Position numbers and translations under genes: made by a program. The notes beneath the pieces are model-generated. The model ran no database searches and was not told where the DNA came from. It saw only the letters and a list, made by a program, of their open reading frames with translations. A stretch of DNA of 64,000 nucleotides. Source: Arthrobacter sp. ISL-65. Lineage in GTDB: Bacteria; Actinomycetota; Actinomycetes; Actinomycetales; Micrococcaceae. Below are positions 33,205 through 43,229 of this stretch, piece after piece; within the stretch, counting starts at the first letter, position 1; the number at the start of each line of letters is the position of its first letter. The stretch covers positions 40,293 through 104,292 of the forward strand of contig NZ_JAGGPN010000004.1 of the NCBI RefSeq assembly GCF_018613795.1, written 5' to 3'.

Positions 33205-35961
33205 ATGACCTACATCAAGGACTTTGACCAGCTGGGACGCAGTGATTTGGACGAGGCAGGCGGCAAGGGTGCCAACCTCGGCGAGCTGGCCCGGGCCGGG
33301 TTCCCGGTGCCGCCGGGTTTCGTACTCACCACGCCGGCCTACCAGGACTTCGTCAACGCCAACGGGATCGCCGGCCGCATCCTCGAGCTCGCCGCCCTTC
33401 CCGCCGGCGCTTCGAACGACGACTACGAGGCCGCCGCGCGGCAGATCCGCTCCCTGTTCACCGAGAGCACGATGCCCGAGGAGATTGGCGCCGAACTCCG
33501 CGCGGCCTACGGCCGGCTGAGCCACCAGGCGGCGGCCCTAGGCGAAGAGACCGGTGCAGAGTCCAGCGGCGACCACGTCGTGCGGGTGGCGGTGCGTTCC
33601 TCGGCCACAGCGGAGGACCTCGCCTCGGCCAGCTTCGCCGGCCAGCAGGACACGTACCTGAACGTCGCCGGGCCAGACGCCGTCGCCGCCGCCGTCATCA
33701 ACTGCTGGGCGTCGCTGTGGAATGCCCGCGCCATGGCGTACCGCGCACGGAACGGCTTTGATCCGTCCAAGGTGCGCCTAGCTGTGGTGATCCAGGAGAT
33801 GGTCGACGCCGGGGCCGCCGGCGTGCTGTTCACCGCCAACCCAGCCACCGGCCGCCGCGACGAGGTAGTGATCAGCGCCGCCTGGGGGCTGGGTGAATCC
33901 GTGGTCAGCGGGGCCGTCACCACGGACGACGTCATAGTGGATGCCCCGACGGGCCGGGTAGGGCAGCGCCGGACAGCGGACAAAGACGTCATGACGGTCT
34001 ACGACGGAACAGGCACCAAGGAGCAGCCGGTGCCTGAAGGTAAACGCAGAGCGCCCGTGCTCGGGGACGACGCGGCGGCCGTGCTGGCCCGGCAGGGAAC
34101 GGCCATTGCGCAGCACTTCGGGGTGCCCCAGGACATTGAGTGGGCGCAGGCGGCAGGGGACTTCTTCATCCTGCAGGCCCGTCCCATCACCGCGCTGCCG
34201 GAGCCCTCGGCCGAGGCGCCGACTGAATGGCCGCTGCCCTATCCGAACGGGATGTACTTCCGGGCCAGCATCGTCGAGCAGCTGCCGGACCCGTTGTCGC
34301 CCCTCTTCGCCGACCTCATCGACGGCGCCGTGGTGCGGTCCCTGAACGCCCTGATGGCCGAGGCTGTTGGCAAGGACGTGGTGCGGCCCGGAGACGTCTC
34401 ACTGCCCACCATCAACGGGTACGCGTACTACTACTACAACAACGCCGGTATGCGCCGCGTGCTGGGCAAAACGCCGAGGGCCATGCTCGCACTGGTCCAA
34501 GGCAAGGCCCACATGGGGATCAAGGGCTGGCGCGACCACTCGCACCCGACGTACCGCGGACTCGTGAAGTTCTGGGCGGCCAAACAGCCAGCAGACCGTC
34601 CTGCCCCTGAATTGCTGGCGGGCATTTCTGCGCTGCTGGACGCAGGCGCGGCGTATTACACCGCTGTGCAGTCCATCATCCCCATCGCCGCAACCAGCGA
34701 GATCATGTTCCGGAGCTACTACGACAAGCTTGTCCGGCGGCCCGGCGACCCGTCCGCGGAGGTCTTCCTCCTTGGCTACGACAGCGAGCCCATCCGCGCG
34801 GAGAAATCCCTGTATGACCTGGCGGGGTGGACCCGCGAAAGGCCGCAGCTTGCCTCGGCCATCACGGAGGGATCAGCGGCCGGCATTGCCGAAGCTCTCC
34901 GCAGCGGCACGCCTCCCTCAGGGCCCCGCGGAGGCGCGGGCGTGGATCAGGACCAGTGGGACGAGTGGCGTTCCCGCCTCCAGCGGCACCTGGACCGCTA
35001 CGGGCACGCCGTCTACAACCTGGACTTCGTCAACCCAGTGCCGGCCGATGACCCCTCCGCCCTCCTCGAGACCCTGAGGTACTTCGTGCGGGGGCAGGGA
35101 AAGGATCCGCATGAGCGCCAGCGGCGGTCTGCCGACCGGCGGGAGGAGCAGGGCCGGCTGATCAGCGCCAGGCTGGGGACGCGCCGCCGCGCCGTCTTCC
35201 GCAGGTTGCTGCGCTGGGCGCAGAAGGCGGCGCCCGTCCGTGAGGACGCACTGGCCGACGTCGGACTGGCCTGGCCGCTGATGCGCCGAATGTTGCTGGA
35301 ACTAGGGGAGCGGCTCACGGCCTCGAGCGTCATCGCCGCTCCGTCCGATATCTTCTGGCTACGCGTCGACGAGCTCCGCAACGCCATCGACTTCGGCCTG
35401 GCCGCGCCGGGCGCGGCCATCACCGGCACGGACCGGCCCGTGCGGGCAGAGGCCGGTGAGCAGCGCAAGATGCTATGGCGGGGGCAGCGGAAAGCCGCGG
35501 CCCCGCAACTGCTGCCCGAAAGCCGCTGGATGGAGCGTGCGTTTGGCAGCATGATGCCCGCACGAACCCAGCAACTGGCGGGGGACGTCATTACCGGTGT
35601 CGGCGCCAGCTCCGGACACGTGAGCGCACCGGCCCGGCTGCTGCACGGCCCCGACGACTTTGCCAGCATGCAGCCGGGCGAGGTGCTGGTGGCGCGAATG
35701 ACCACCCCCGCCTGGACACCGCTGTTTGCGATGGCGGCCGGCGTGGTCACGGACGTTGGCGGCCCACTGAGCCACAGCTCGATCGTCGCCCGGGAGTACG
35801 GCATCCCCGCCGTCCTTGGAACGGGCGTGGCCACGCAGCGCGTGTCCAGCGGACAGCAGGTGACGGTCGACGGCGACGCCGGCACCGTCACGCTCGACAG
35901 TTCCGGGACCGCCGAGCGTGACGGTGCGCTTGAAGGTACGGGCAACCGGCCAAGTAGGTAG
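33205..35961 (+). CDS. Rifampin phosphotransferase/PEP synthase-like enzyme
   Basis: A 918-residue enzyme starting at MTYIKDFDQLG; the 24 upstream in-frame residues are not family-like. The N-terminal ATP-grasp domain (1-330) has GGKGANLGELARAGFPVPPGF and RSSATAEDLASASFAGQQDTYLNV. A long middle domain (about 340-800) follows, then a swivelling domain with catalytic His857 in GGPLSHSSIVAREYGIPAVLG. The domain order and length match rifampin phosphotransferases (ATP to AMP plus Pi, phosphorylating rifampin) and differ from PEP synthase, which carries a C-terminal PEP-binding barrel. No rifamycin-associated element is visible upstream, so resistance is unproven. It is a single gene closed by a strong hairpin. 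Confidence 0.8.
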   Translation: MTYIKDFDQLGRSDLDEAGGKGANLGELARAGFPVPPGFVLTTPAYQDFVNANGIAGRILELAALPAGASNDDYEAAARQIRSLFTESTMPEEIGAELRAAYGRLSHQAAALGEETGAESSGDHVVRVAVRSSATAEDLASASFAGQQDTYLNVAGPDAVAAAVINCWASLWNARAMAYRARNGFDPSKVRLAVVIQEMVDAGAAGVLFTANPATGRRDEVVISAAWGLGESVVSGAVTTDDVIVDAPTGRVGQRRTADKDVMTVYDGTGTKEQPVPEGKRRAPVLGDDAAAVLARQGTAIAQHFGVPQDIEWAQAAGDFFILQARPITALPEPSAEAPTEWPLPYPNGMYFRASIVEQLPDPLSPLFADLIDGAVVRSLNALMAEAVGKDVVRPGDVSLPTINGYAYYYYNNAGMRRVLGKTPRAMLALVQGKAHMGIKGWRDHSHPTYRGLVKFWAAKQPADRPAPELLAGISALLDAGAAYYTAVQSIIPIAATSEIMFRSYYDKLVRRPGDPSAEVFLLGYDSEPIRAEKSLYDLAGWTRERPQLASAITEGSAAGIAEALRSGTPPSGPRGGAGVDQDQWDEWRSRLQRHLDRYGHAVYNLDFVNPVPADDPSALLETLRYFVRGQGKDPHERQRRSADRREEQGRLISARLGTRRRAVFRRLLRWAQKAAPVREDALADVGLAWPLMRRMLLELGERLTASSVIAAPSDIFWLRVDELRNAIDFGLAAPGAAITGTDRPVRAEAGEQRKMLWRGQRKAAAPQLLPESRWMERAFGSMMPARTQQLAGDVITGVGASSGHVSAPARLLHGPDDFASMQPGEVLVARMTTPAWTPLFAMAAGVVTDVGGPLSHSSIVAREYGIPAVLGTGVATQRVSSGQQVTVDGDAGTVTLDSSGTAERDGALEGTGNRPSR

Positions 35962-36006
35962 CACTTCAGGGCGTTCCCAAGGCTGGGAACGCCCTGAGCT
36001 GCTACC
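35957..36006. terminator. Bidirectional terminator
   Basis: CAGGGCGTTCCCA (35967-35979) and complement (35984-35996) with a four-base loop, extended by GGTAGCA (35957-35963) and TGCTACC (36000-36006) across small bulges. It separates convergent genes and can serve both. Confidence 0.85.
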
Positions 36007-36037
36007 CACTCTTCGTTGTCTCCGAGCCAGCAGTCTC

Positions 36038-36994
36038 CTACGGCGCCAGCACCCGGATCGGGGAACCGTCCAGCCACGCCGTGACGTCATCGAGCGCGCC
36101 GCCAAAGAAGGCCCGGTAACTGGCGTCGGTCACATATCCCAGGTGCGGGGCCAGCAGGGTCCGCGGTGCGTCGAGGAGCCGATGGCCGGCTGGCAACGGC
36201 TCCTGGTCGAACACGTCGAGTGCCGCCCCGCGGATCCACCCCTCATGCAGTGCCGTGACCAGCGCCTGCTGGTCCACCAGGGGACCGCGGGCGGTATTCA
36301 CCAGCACGCCGTCCGGGCCGAGCAGCCGCAGTTCACGTTCACCGACTATTCCCTCCGAACGCGCCGACAGCCGCAGATGCAGGGACACGACGTCGGACTC
36401 CCGGAACAACTCGTCTTTGCCGACCTTCCGGGCGCCTGCCGCCGCGGCGGCCTCTTCGGTCAGGTTCTGGCTCCAGGCCAGCACCTCCATCCCGAAGGCC
36501 AGGCCGTAGCTGGCGATCCGCTTCCCGATTTTCCCCAGCCCTACAATCCCGAGGGTCTTGCCGGCCAGTTCGAAGCCGACGCCGGTCTGCCAGCGCCCCT
36601 CGCGCAGGGCGGCTTCCTCCTGTGTCAGGTCGCGGGCAAACGCCAGCAGCAGCGCCCATGTCAGTTCGGGCGCAGCCGTGGGGGAGCCGCCCGTTCCGCA
36701 GACGGTGATCCCCAGCCGTGCAGCTGCCTCCACATCGATCGAGGCATTGGCGGCGCCGGTGGTGACCAGCAGTTTCAGCCGCGGCAGCTGTTCGAGGATC
36801 CGGCCGGGAAAGGGCGTTCGCTCCCGCATGGCAACTATGATGCTGGCGTCCTGCAGCGTTTCCACAACCTCCGCTTCAGTGGCGAGGTGCTGGTTGAACA
36901 CGGTGACGTCCACGCCACGCTGTTCGAGGGAGCCCCAATCGGCGAAGCTGTGGGCCACGCGCTGGTAGTCATCGAGAATCGCGAGCTGCTGCAT
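36038..36994 (-). CDS. D-2-hydroxyacid dehydrogenase (PGDH-like)
   Basis: A 318-residue NAD(P)-dependent oxidoreductase. The start MQQLAILDDYQ is chosen because AGAAGGA lies just upstream; an ATG eight codons earlier lacks such a site. The Rossmann motif is GIVGLGKIGKRIA; the catalytic triad is visible as Arg in VNTARGPLVD, Glu in DVFDQEPLPAGH and His in LAPHLGYVT. The specific hydroxyacid is unknown. Homologues are annotated only as phosphoglycerate dehydrogenase-like. Confidence 0.88.
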   Translation of the reverse strand: MQQLAILDDYQRVAHSFADWGSLEQRGVDVTVFNQHLATEAEVVETLQDASIIVAMRERTPFPGRILEQLPRLKLLVTTGAANASIDVEAAARLGITVCGTGGSPTAAPELTWALLLAFARDLTQEEAALREGRWQTGVGFELAGKTLGIVGLGKIGKRIASYGLAFGMEVLAWSQNLTEEAAAAAGARKVGKDELFRESDVVSLHLRLSARSEGIVGERELRLLGPDGVLVNTARGPLVDQQALVTALHEGWIRGAALDVFDQEPLPAGHRLLDAPRTLLAPHLGYVTDASYRAFFGGALDDVTAWLDGSPIRVLAP

Positions 36995-37018
36995 GCTGTC
37001 CTTCTGCCTTAAGACCAA

Positions 37019-37055
37019 AGAGGCAGGAACCCGCCGGGAGCGGGCCCCTACCTCT
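37019..37055. terminator. Imperfect hairpin after the usp gene
   Basis: AGAGGCAGGAACCCGC pairs imperfectly with GCGGGCCCCTACCTCT around CGGGA. It lies between the start of the hydroxyacid dehydrogenase and the stop of the universal stress gene, both on the minus strand, so it can end the tct operon. Confidence 0.55.
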
Positions 37056-37087
37056 TGAGGCTAGTCGAGCGGTGCCTGGTTATGGGA

Positions 37088-37480
37088 CTAGCTGGCCTTG
37101 ACGGCCAGCACCGGGCAGGATGCCTCCAGCAGGATCTGCTGCGCAGCACTGCCCATGATCAGCTTGCCTACGGGAGTGCGGCGCCGGAGGCCGATCACAA
37201 TAAGATCAGCCGGGTACTTCTCCGCCGCCTCCAGCACCTCGTTGGCCGCATCGTTGCCGCGCACCGGCTGCAGGACCAGATGCTCAATCCCTTCCCGGTC
37301 CAGCCGCTCCGTCAAAGCGGAGATGTCCTCAGCCTGGGCGTAGCGCTTGTCAACGATGGCGTCTCCCCGGGAGGAGTTGATGATGACCAGCCGGCTCTGG
37401 CTCTTCTGCGCCTCGGTGATGGCCCGGTCCAGGGCTGCGATGCCCTCGGCCGTGGGGATGTAGCCGACAATGATGCTCAC
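37088..37480 (-). CDS. Universal stress protein (UspA domain)
   Basis: A 130-residue single UspA domain. It has the [21 protein letters not shown] nucleotide-binding loop (G-x2-G-x9-G-S type, with an altered first part) and ends in SCPVLAVKA. It is the last gene of the tctC-tctB-tctA operon, overlapping tctA by four bases. That placement suggests a regulatory link to the transporter. Confidence 0.88.
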   Translation of the reverse strand: MSIIVGYIPTAEGIAALDRAITEAQKSQSRLVIINSSRGDAIVDKRYAQAEDISALTERLDREGIEHLVLQPVRGNDAANEVLEAAEKYPADLIVIGLRRRTPVGKLIMGSAAQQILLEASCPVLAVKAS

Positions 37481-39153
37481 GATTTCTCCTGTCCGTGGTT
37501 GGCATGGGTGGCATCCGCGCGGCGGTGGCCTGCCTCAGGCCCCCGATCAGCGGGTGCCTCAACAGCAGGCCCCTCCACGGCAGGCGACTCGACTGAGGGC
37601 GCGGCAGCGGGTCCAGCGGCGGGTCCGTCAACAGCAGGTCCGCCGGCCATGACGAGTCCGCCCGTCCGGGGACGCCGGGCGCGCCAGAGCCGTGCCGCCA
37701 GCGGCCAGAGGAGTACCAGTGCCACGATGATGTAGACCACGACGGCGATCGGTTCGTTCCAGAGGCCGGACACGTCGCCCGCGCTCAGCTGCAGCGCCTG
37801 GCGGAGCTGCTTTTCGAGGCGAGGTCCCAGGATCACGCCGAGGATGAGCGGCAGGACAGGCAGCCCGTAGCGGCGCATCATGAAGCCAAGGGCGCCCAGG
37901 ACCAGCAGGAGCATCAGGTCGAACGCCTGCAGGTTCACCGAGTAGGCGCCCAGCGTGGCGAAGAAGAGGATGCCGGCGTACAAGTAGGGGCGCGGCAGCC
38001 GGAGCAGCTTCGCCCAGACCGGGGCCAGGGGGAGGTTGACAAGCAGCAGCAGGAAGTTGCCGATGAACAAACTGGCGATCAGCGCCCATACCAGCGGACC
38101 CTCGTTTTGGAACAGCAGCGGCCCCGGCTGGATGCCGAACTGGGTGAACGCGGCCAGCATGACGGCGGCGGTGGCGTTGGTCGGCAGGCCAAGGGCCAGC
38201 ATCGGGGTCAGGGTGCCGGCTGCGGCCGCGTTGTTGGCCGCCTCGGGCCCGGCGACGCCTTCGATGGCGCCCTTGCCGAACTCCTCGGGGTGCTTGGAGA
38301 GCCGCTTTTCGGTCACATAGGAGAGGAAAGTGGGGATCTCGGCGCCGCCGGCGGGCAGCGCGCCGAAGGGGAAACCGAGGGCAGTGCCGCGCAGCCACGG
38401 CTTCCAGGACCGCTTCCAGTCCTCCTTGCCCATCCACGGCCTGCCGACCGGGATGATCTGCAGCGGGGTGCGGCGCAGGTGCGCCGCCACCCACAGGGCT
38501 TCACCGACGGCGAAGATCGCCACGGCGATCACAACGACGTCGAGGCCGTCGGAGAGCAGCGGCAAGCCGAAGGTGAGACGGGCCTGGCCGGAGACGAAGT
38601 CGAGGCCGACGAGGCCGATTGCCAGACCGAGTCCAAGGGACGCGAAGCCGCGCAGCTTGGACGTGCCCAGGACGGCGGTGACGGCGAGCAGGGCCAGGAC
38701 CATGATGGCGAAGTAGCTTGGAGCGCCAAGGCTCACGGCGAACTGCACGACGATCGGCGCGAAGACCACAAGGAGCGAGGTGCCGATGGCGCCGGCGACG
38801 AACGAGCCGATGGCCGCCGTCGCCAATGCCTGGGCAGCCCTGCCGGCCTTTGCCATCAGGTTGCCCTCGATGGCGGTGATCACCGAGGACGATTCGCCGG
38901 GGGTGTTAAGCAGGATCGAGGTGGTGGAACCGCCGAACATGCCGCCGTAGTAGATGCCGGCAAACATAATGAACGCGCTGGTCGGTTCAAGGACGGTGGC
39001 CACCGGGAGCAGCAGTGCCACGGTCATGGCCGGGCCGATGCCGGGCAGGACGCCGACGGCGGTGCCCAGGATGACGCCGATCAGGGCGTACAGGAGGTTC
39101 ATGGGGGTCAGCGCGGTCGCGAACCCGTCCATGAGTGAGGACAGGACGTCCAT
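37477..39153 (-). CDS. tctA: Tripartite tricarboxylate transporter, large permease TctA
   Basis: A 558-residue membrane protein with about ten to twelve spans. The TctA marks are [17 protein letters not shown] near residues 33-49, [23 protein letters not shown] and [17 protein letters not shown], with [23 protein letters not shown] in the second half. It forms the transport channel with TctB. The C-terminus is a long Ala/Gly/Pro/Val-rich cytoplasmic tail of about 55 residues, with repeated [18 protein letters not shown] units, absent in most TctA. No gap separates it from tctB. Confidence 0.93.
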   Translation of the reverse strand: MDVLSSLMDGFATALTPMNLLYALIGVILGTAVGVLPGIGPAMTVALLLPVATVLEPTSAFIMFAGIYYGGMFGGSTTSILLNTPGESSSVITAIEGNLMAKAGRAAQALATAAIGSFVAGAIGTSLLVVFAPIVVQFAVSLGAPSYFAIMVLALLAVTAVLGTSKLRGFASLGLGLAIGLVGLDFVSGQARLTFGLPLLSDGLDVVVIAVAIFAVGEALWVAAHLRRTPLQIIPVGRPWMGKEDWKRSWKPWLRGTALGFPFGALPAGGAEIPTFLSYVTEKRLSKHPEEFGKGAIEGVAGPEAANNAAAAGTLTPMLALGLPTNATAAVMLAAFTQFGIQPGPLLFQNEGPLVWALIASLFIGNFLLLLVNLPLAPVWAKLLRLPRPYLYAGILFFATLGAYSVNLQAFDLMLLLVLGALGFMMRRYGLPVLPLILGVILGPRLEKQLRQALQLSAGDVSGLWNEPIAVVVYIIVALVLLWPLAARLWRARRPRTGGLVMAGGPAVDGPAAGPAAAPSVESPAVEGPAVEAPADRGPEAGHRRADATHANHGQEKS

Positions 39154-39657
39154 CTAGAGAATCCCTTCAAGGAGCCCGGCTGGCAGGGCGATGCCCAGGC
39201 CGAGGTAGAAGCCGTAGAAGGTCAGGAGCGCCAGTGCCAGGGAGATCAGTCCGTCGCGGACGTAGTGGCGGCTTCCGAGCGCCCAAACGCTGCCCCAGAA
39301 GAGCACCGTTCCGGAGATGACCCAGCCGGCCCAGTCGATCAGCAGGATGTTGGCGATGAAGGCGCCAGCCAGAGGTAGGACGGTCTTCCAGTCGCTCGGG
39401 TGGGTCAGGTCGACGTCCTCGCCGGCCTCGGCCTCACCGCTTCCGCCCCGGAGAACGTTCACTGCCAGCAATACGGCGCAGATGAGCAGGAGTCCTCCCA
39501 CGATCATCGGCAGGGCCTTGGGGCCTACCGGATCCGACTGGGAGTACGGCACAACCAGGCGCGCTGCGTCAATGAGGACCAGGGCGCCGACCGCCCCGAG
39601 CAGGGCTGCGACACCCAGCTCGGAGCGGCCTTTGAGGCGGGAGGCCAAGGAGGTCAC
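39154..39657 (-). CDS. tctB: Tripartite tricarboxylate transporter, small permease TctB
   Basis: A 167-residue protein with four hydrophobic segments, the small membrane component that assembles with TctA. The family has low sequence conservation; the call rests on length, topology and its place between tctA and tctC. It overlaps tctC by four bases and abuts tctA. Confidence 0.88.
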   Translation of the reverse strand: MTSLASRLKGRSELGVAALLGAVGALVLIDAARLVVPYSQSDPVGPKALPMIVGGLLLICAVLLAVNVLRGGSGEAEAGEDVDLTHPSDWKTVLPLAGAFIANILLIDWAGWVISGTVLFWGSVWALGSRHYVRDGLISLALALLTFYGFYLGLGIALPAGLLEGIL

Positions 39658-40664
39658 GCCAGGCCGAGCTTCGTCAGGACGTCGGCAACGCGCTTGTCCT
39701 GGTCGGTGAGGAAGGACTTGAATTCGTCACCCGTGACGAAGGCGTCGGTCCAGCCGCGCGTCTTCAGCGTCTCCTTCCAGGATGCTGATTCATGCATCTT
39801 CTCCAGGGTGGCGATCAGGGCGTCGCGGTCGGCGTCGCTGATGCCGGGAGGGGCCACGATGCCGCGCCAGTTGGTGAAGACCAGGTCGATGTTGGATTCC
39901 TTGAGCGTGGGGGCGTCCACTCCCTCAAGCCGGTTCTCGCCGCTGGTTGCCAGGACCCGGATATCGCCGGCCTTGATCTGCTGGATGTATTCACCGGCGC
40001 CGGAAGCCGCGAAGCCCAGCTTGTTGCCGATAATGGCCGGAAGCAGGTCGCCGCCACCGTCGTAGGAAACGAAGTTAACCTTCTTGGCGTCGATGCCGAC
40101 GGCACCGGCGAGCTGCATCGGCAGGAGGTGGTCCGGGCCGCCGGCTGAGGAGCCGCCGCCGACGCTGACCTTGGACGGGTCCTTCTTCCACGCCGTCACC
40201 AGATCGTCGATGGTCTTGTACGGCGAGTCCTTGGAGACCATGATGGCGCCGGGCTCTTCGATGAGCCGGGCCAGCGGGGTGGTGTCGGTCAGCTTCGACT
40301 GGGACTTGTTGGTGTAGCTTGCGCCGACGACGCCAAGGCCCATGAGCATGGCGAGGTCGCCGTTGCCCTTTTCGTTGACGATGCGGGCCAGGCCAACGGT
40401 GCCGCCGGCGCCGGCCAGGTTGAAGACCTCGGGGTTGGTGGCAAGCTTCTCGTCCTCGAGAACCTTCGCCGCGGCGCGCGCCGTGGTGTCGTAGCCGCCG
40501 CCGGGCGTGTTCGGCACCATGATGCGAAGCCCGGCAAGGGGTGCGGTGCTTGCTCCGCTCGTGGAGGGGCCGGCGGCAGTCTTGCCGGTTGCTCCGCAGC
40601 CGGACGCCATCAGGGCGATGCCTGCGGCTACTGCGGCCACGCGCAGTGCGCTCATTCCGCGCAT
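39654..40664 (-). CDS. tctC: Tripartite tricarboxylate transporter, substrate-binding lipoprotein TctC
   Basis: A 336-residue Bug/TctC-type periplasmic (here lipid-anchored) binding protein. A signal peptide ends in the lipobox MASGC with Cys23. Family marks are LRIMVPNTPGGGYDTTARA near residues 46-64, VFNLAGAGGTVGLARIVN and GWTDAFVTGDEFKSFL. Ligands are carboxylates such as citrate or tartrate; the exact one is unclear. It is the first gene of tctC-tctB-tctA-usp and is divergent from the CitA/CitB-like two-component genes. Confidence 0.92.
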   Translation of the reverse strand: MRGMSALRVAAVAAGIALMASGCGATGKTAAGPSTSGASTAPLAGLRIMVPNTPGGGYDTTARAAAKVLEDEKLATNPEVFNLAGAGGTVGLARIVNEKGNGDLAMLMGLGVVGASYTNKSQSKLTDTTPLARLIEEPGAIMVSKDSPYKTIDDLVTAWKKDPSKVSVGGGSSAGGPDHLLPMQLAGAVGIDAKKVNFVSYDGGGDLLPAIIGNKLGFAASGAGEYIQQIKAGDIRVLATSGENRLEGVDAPTLKESNIDLVFTNWRGIVAPPGISDADRDALIATLEKMHESASWKETLKTRGWTDAFVTGDEFKSFLTDQDKRVADVLTKLGLA

Positions 40665-40922
40665 GTTGTTCCTCTTCTCGTTTTGATCCGTTTGATCGGG
40701 TGCTTCCGATGCTAGGGCCGAACGTGACGGGGCTCACGCTTGTGTAAGCAGAGAAAGTTAAGTTCATTTCGTTCACGTTTCCGGCTCCCAACCAAGTTGC
40801 CCGCCGAGGCGTCCCGTGCGGGGTTCAGGCGCTGCGGACTAGCGGAACACAGCGCCCAAAGTCCGGTAGCGTGTCCCGTATAGTCACCCCCACCCGCGAA
40901 CCCACAGGAAGAACAGCAGCAC

Positions 40923-42515
40923 ATGACTCGACGGCGAGGAATGTCCCTTGCGGGGCAGTATCTTCGGCTGCAGCTCCTGATTGTGCTGGCCGTGCTGGTG
41001 GCCGTGGTGGCGATTTCGCTGGCCCAGTCGGCGGCAGCTTTTGAACGGGTCGAGGGCCGACGGGCGCTTTCTGCTGCGGAGACGCTGGCGGCTACCCCCG
41101 CAGTGCGAAGCCTCCTGCCGGATGCCCAGCCGCAAAGCGGATCGGTGCTTCCCTCAGTGTCCGAAGCGGTGCGCACGATTTCGGGGTCCTCCCAGGTTGC
41201 GCTGGCCCGGTCCGACCGGACGATGGTGACGTCGTCGGATCCGTCTCTGGTGGGCCACCAGCTGGAACTCGGCGACAGTGCCGTGATGTCCGGGCGGGCA
41301 TGGACCGGGGTGGTCGGAACCGGGGCAGAGGAGGCCGTGGTGGCCCACGTGCCGGTGCTGGACGACGCCGGCAAGATGGTGGGGATCGCCGTCGTCGGTA
41401 GGAGCTACCCCTCGGTGCTCGAGCGGCTGGGCGATGCCGTCCCGAACCTGCTGACCTACCTGGGAGTGGCGAGTGTCCTGGGCGTGGCAGGCTCGCTCCT
41501 GCTGGCCCGCCGCGTCAAACGCCAGACGCTGGGTATGGAGCCGGACGAGATCACCGGCCTCGTGGAGAACCGGGAAGCGATGCTGCACGGGCTCAAGGAA
41601 GGCGTGGTGGCGCTGGACCCCCAGCAGCGGATCACAGTAGTGAACGACAGTGCGCGGAGCCTGCTGGGTCTGCCGCACGACTGCGTCGGGAAGAACCTGG
41701 CCGCTCTAGAGGTGCCGCCGGCGCTGCGCGAAGTCCTCACCCAGGACCAGCCCGGCCCGGACCGGCTGGTCCTGGTGGGGGAAAAGCTGGTGGTCCTGAA
41801 CCGGATGCCGATGCGCTCGCACGGACGCGTAATTGGCTCCGTCACCACCCTCCGCGACCGGACGGAGCTGGCTTCGCTGGAACGCGAGCTGGGCACGACG
41901 CGGACGGCGACGGACACCCTCCGGGCGCAGGCACACGAGTTCGCCAACCAGCTGCACACGATCTCGGGCCTGATCCAGATCGGCGAGTATGACGCCGTCG
42001 TCCAGTTCGTCAACGGCACTACGTCGAACCGGACCCGCCTGAACGACGACGTGACCAGCAGGATCGAGGACCCCGCCCTCGCCGCGCTGCTGATTGCCAA
42101 ATCGAGCCTTGCCGCGGAGCGCGGTGTGTCCCTGCAGCTCGCCGAGGAATCCCGGCTGGGCACGGTGGATGAGGAACTGTCCCGCGACCTGACCACCGTG
42201 GTGGGCAACCTGGTGGACAACGCACTCGATGCGGTCACCAACACCGCCGAAGCGAACGTCGAGGTACTGATCGGAGAGAACGACGGCGGCGTGCGGGTTG
42301 ACGTCCGGGACTCGGGGCCGGGGGTCCCGGTGGAGGTCATGGACGACATTTTCAGGCAGGGGTTCAGTACCAAGAATTCGCCTGACGGCGGCCGCGGCTA
42401 CGGCCTGGCGCTCGCCAGGGTGGTTTGCCAGCGGCGCGGCGGCCGGCTCGCCGTGCGGAACGACCGCGGTGCGGTGTTTACGGCACTGCTGAGGCGCAAA
42501 ACTGCCGATGCTTAG
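40923..42515 (+). CDS. CitA/DcuS-like sensor histidine kinase
   Basis: A 530-residue kinase. TM1 (about 15-36) and TM2 (about 178-198) enclose an extracytoplasmic PAS-like sensor (38-175) of the CitA/DcuS type. A cytoplasmic PAS domain (VENREAMLHGLKEGVVALD) follows. The phosphoacceptor is His338 in AHEFANQLHTISGLIQIGEY, the CitA-family H box. The ATPase has an N box VGNLVDNALDA and GYGLALARVV. It likely senses a carboxylate and controls the divergent tct operon with the response regulator 12 bases downstream. Confidence 0.92.
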   Translation: MTRRRGMSLAGQYLRLQLLIVLAVLVAVVAISLAQSAAAFERVEGRRALSAAETLAATPAVRSLLPDAQPQSGSVLPSVSEAVRTISGSSQVALARSDRTMVTSSDPSLVGHQLELGDSAVMSGRAWTGVVGTGAEEAVVAHVPVLDDAGKMVGIAVVGRSYPSVLERLGDAVPNLLTYLGVASVLGVAGSLLLARRVKRQTLGMEPDEITGLVENREAMLHGLKEGVVALDPQQRITVVNDSARSLLGLPHDCVGKNLAALEVPPALREVLTQDQPGPDRLVLVGEKLVVLNRMPMRSHGRVIGSVTTLRDRTELASLERELGTTRTATDTLRAQAHEFANQLHTISGLIQIGEYDAVVQFVNGTTSNRTRLNDDVTSRIEDPALAALLIAKSSLAAERGVSLQLAEESRLGTVDEELSRDLTTVVGNLVDNALDAVTNTAEANVEVLIGENDGGVRVDVRDSGPGVPVEVMDDIFRQGFSTKNSPDGGRGYGLALARVVCQRRGGRLAVRNDRGAVFTALLRRKTADA

Positions 42516-42527
42516 GGAGGAGCGGCC

Positions 42528-43196
42528 TTGATCAAGGTACTTATCGTCGACGACGACTTCATGGTGGCCAAAGTCCACGCGGGCTTTATCCAGCGTACGC
42601 CGGGGTTTGCCGTCGTCGGGGTGGCACACACCGGCGCGCAGGCGGTGCTGGAGACCGAACGGCTGCAGCCGGACTTGGTGCTGCTGGACATCCACCTGCC
42701 CGACGTCAACGGCCTGGACCTGATGCACCAGTTGCGTGAAGTGGCGCCCGAGCTGGACGTGCTGGTGATCAGCGCCGCGCGTGAGGTGGAGACGGTGCGG
42801 AAGGCCCTCCGCGGCGGGATCGTGCACTACCTGATCAAGCCGTTTTCCCAGACCGACCTGCAGGAGCGGCTGGAGCACTACCGCACCACTTACCAGAGCC
42901 TCGATTCGTCCAAAGATGTGGCGGAGCAGTCGGACGTCAACCGCGTTTTCGGGCTGGAACGCGCGGACCGGCCGCTGCCGAAGGGCTGCAGCGCCGAGAC
43001 GCTCCAGGTGGTGGAGAAGGCGCTGCGCGCCGGTGGCGGCGACGTGTCGGCCGCAGAACTGGCTGTGCAGGTGGGGACGTCGCGCGTCAGTGCGCGCCGC
43101 TACCTGGAGTACCTCAACGACGAGGGGCTGGTGGACGTGACACTCAAGTACGGCGTCGGACGCCCCGAGCGGAGGTACGTGTGGAAGGCGGGGTGA
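42528..43196 (+). CDS. CitB/DcuR-like response regulator
   Basis: A 222-residue regulator with a TTG start behind GGGAGGAG. The receiver domain (1-120) has LIVDDDF, phospho-acceptor Asp54 in LVLLDIHLP and Lys in YLIKPF. The C-terminal winged helix (about 160-222) has VSAAELAVQVGTSRVSARRYLEYL, typical of the CitB/DcuR group. Its partner is the upstream kinase; a target in the tct promoter region is likely. Confidence 0.92.
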   Translation: MIKVLIVDDDFMVAKVHAGFIQRTPGFAVVGVAHTGAQAVLETERLQPDLVLLDIHLPDVNGLDLMHQLREVAPELDVLVISAAREVETVRKALRGGIVHYLIKPFSQTDLQERLEHYRTTYQSLDSSKDVAEQSDVNRVFGLERADRPLPKGCSAETLQVVEKALRAGGGDVSAAELAVQVGTSRVSARRYLEYLNDEGLVDVTLKYGVGRPERRYVWKAG

Positions 43197-43229
43197 ACGG
43201 CCCGCTGTTCAGGGCTGTGTCTAGGGTGT

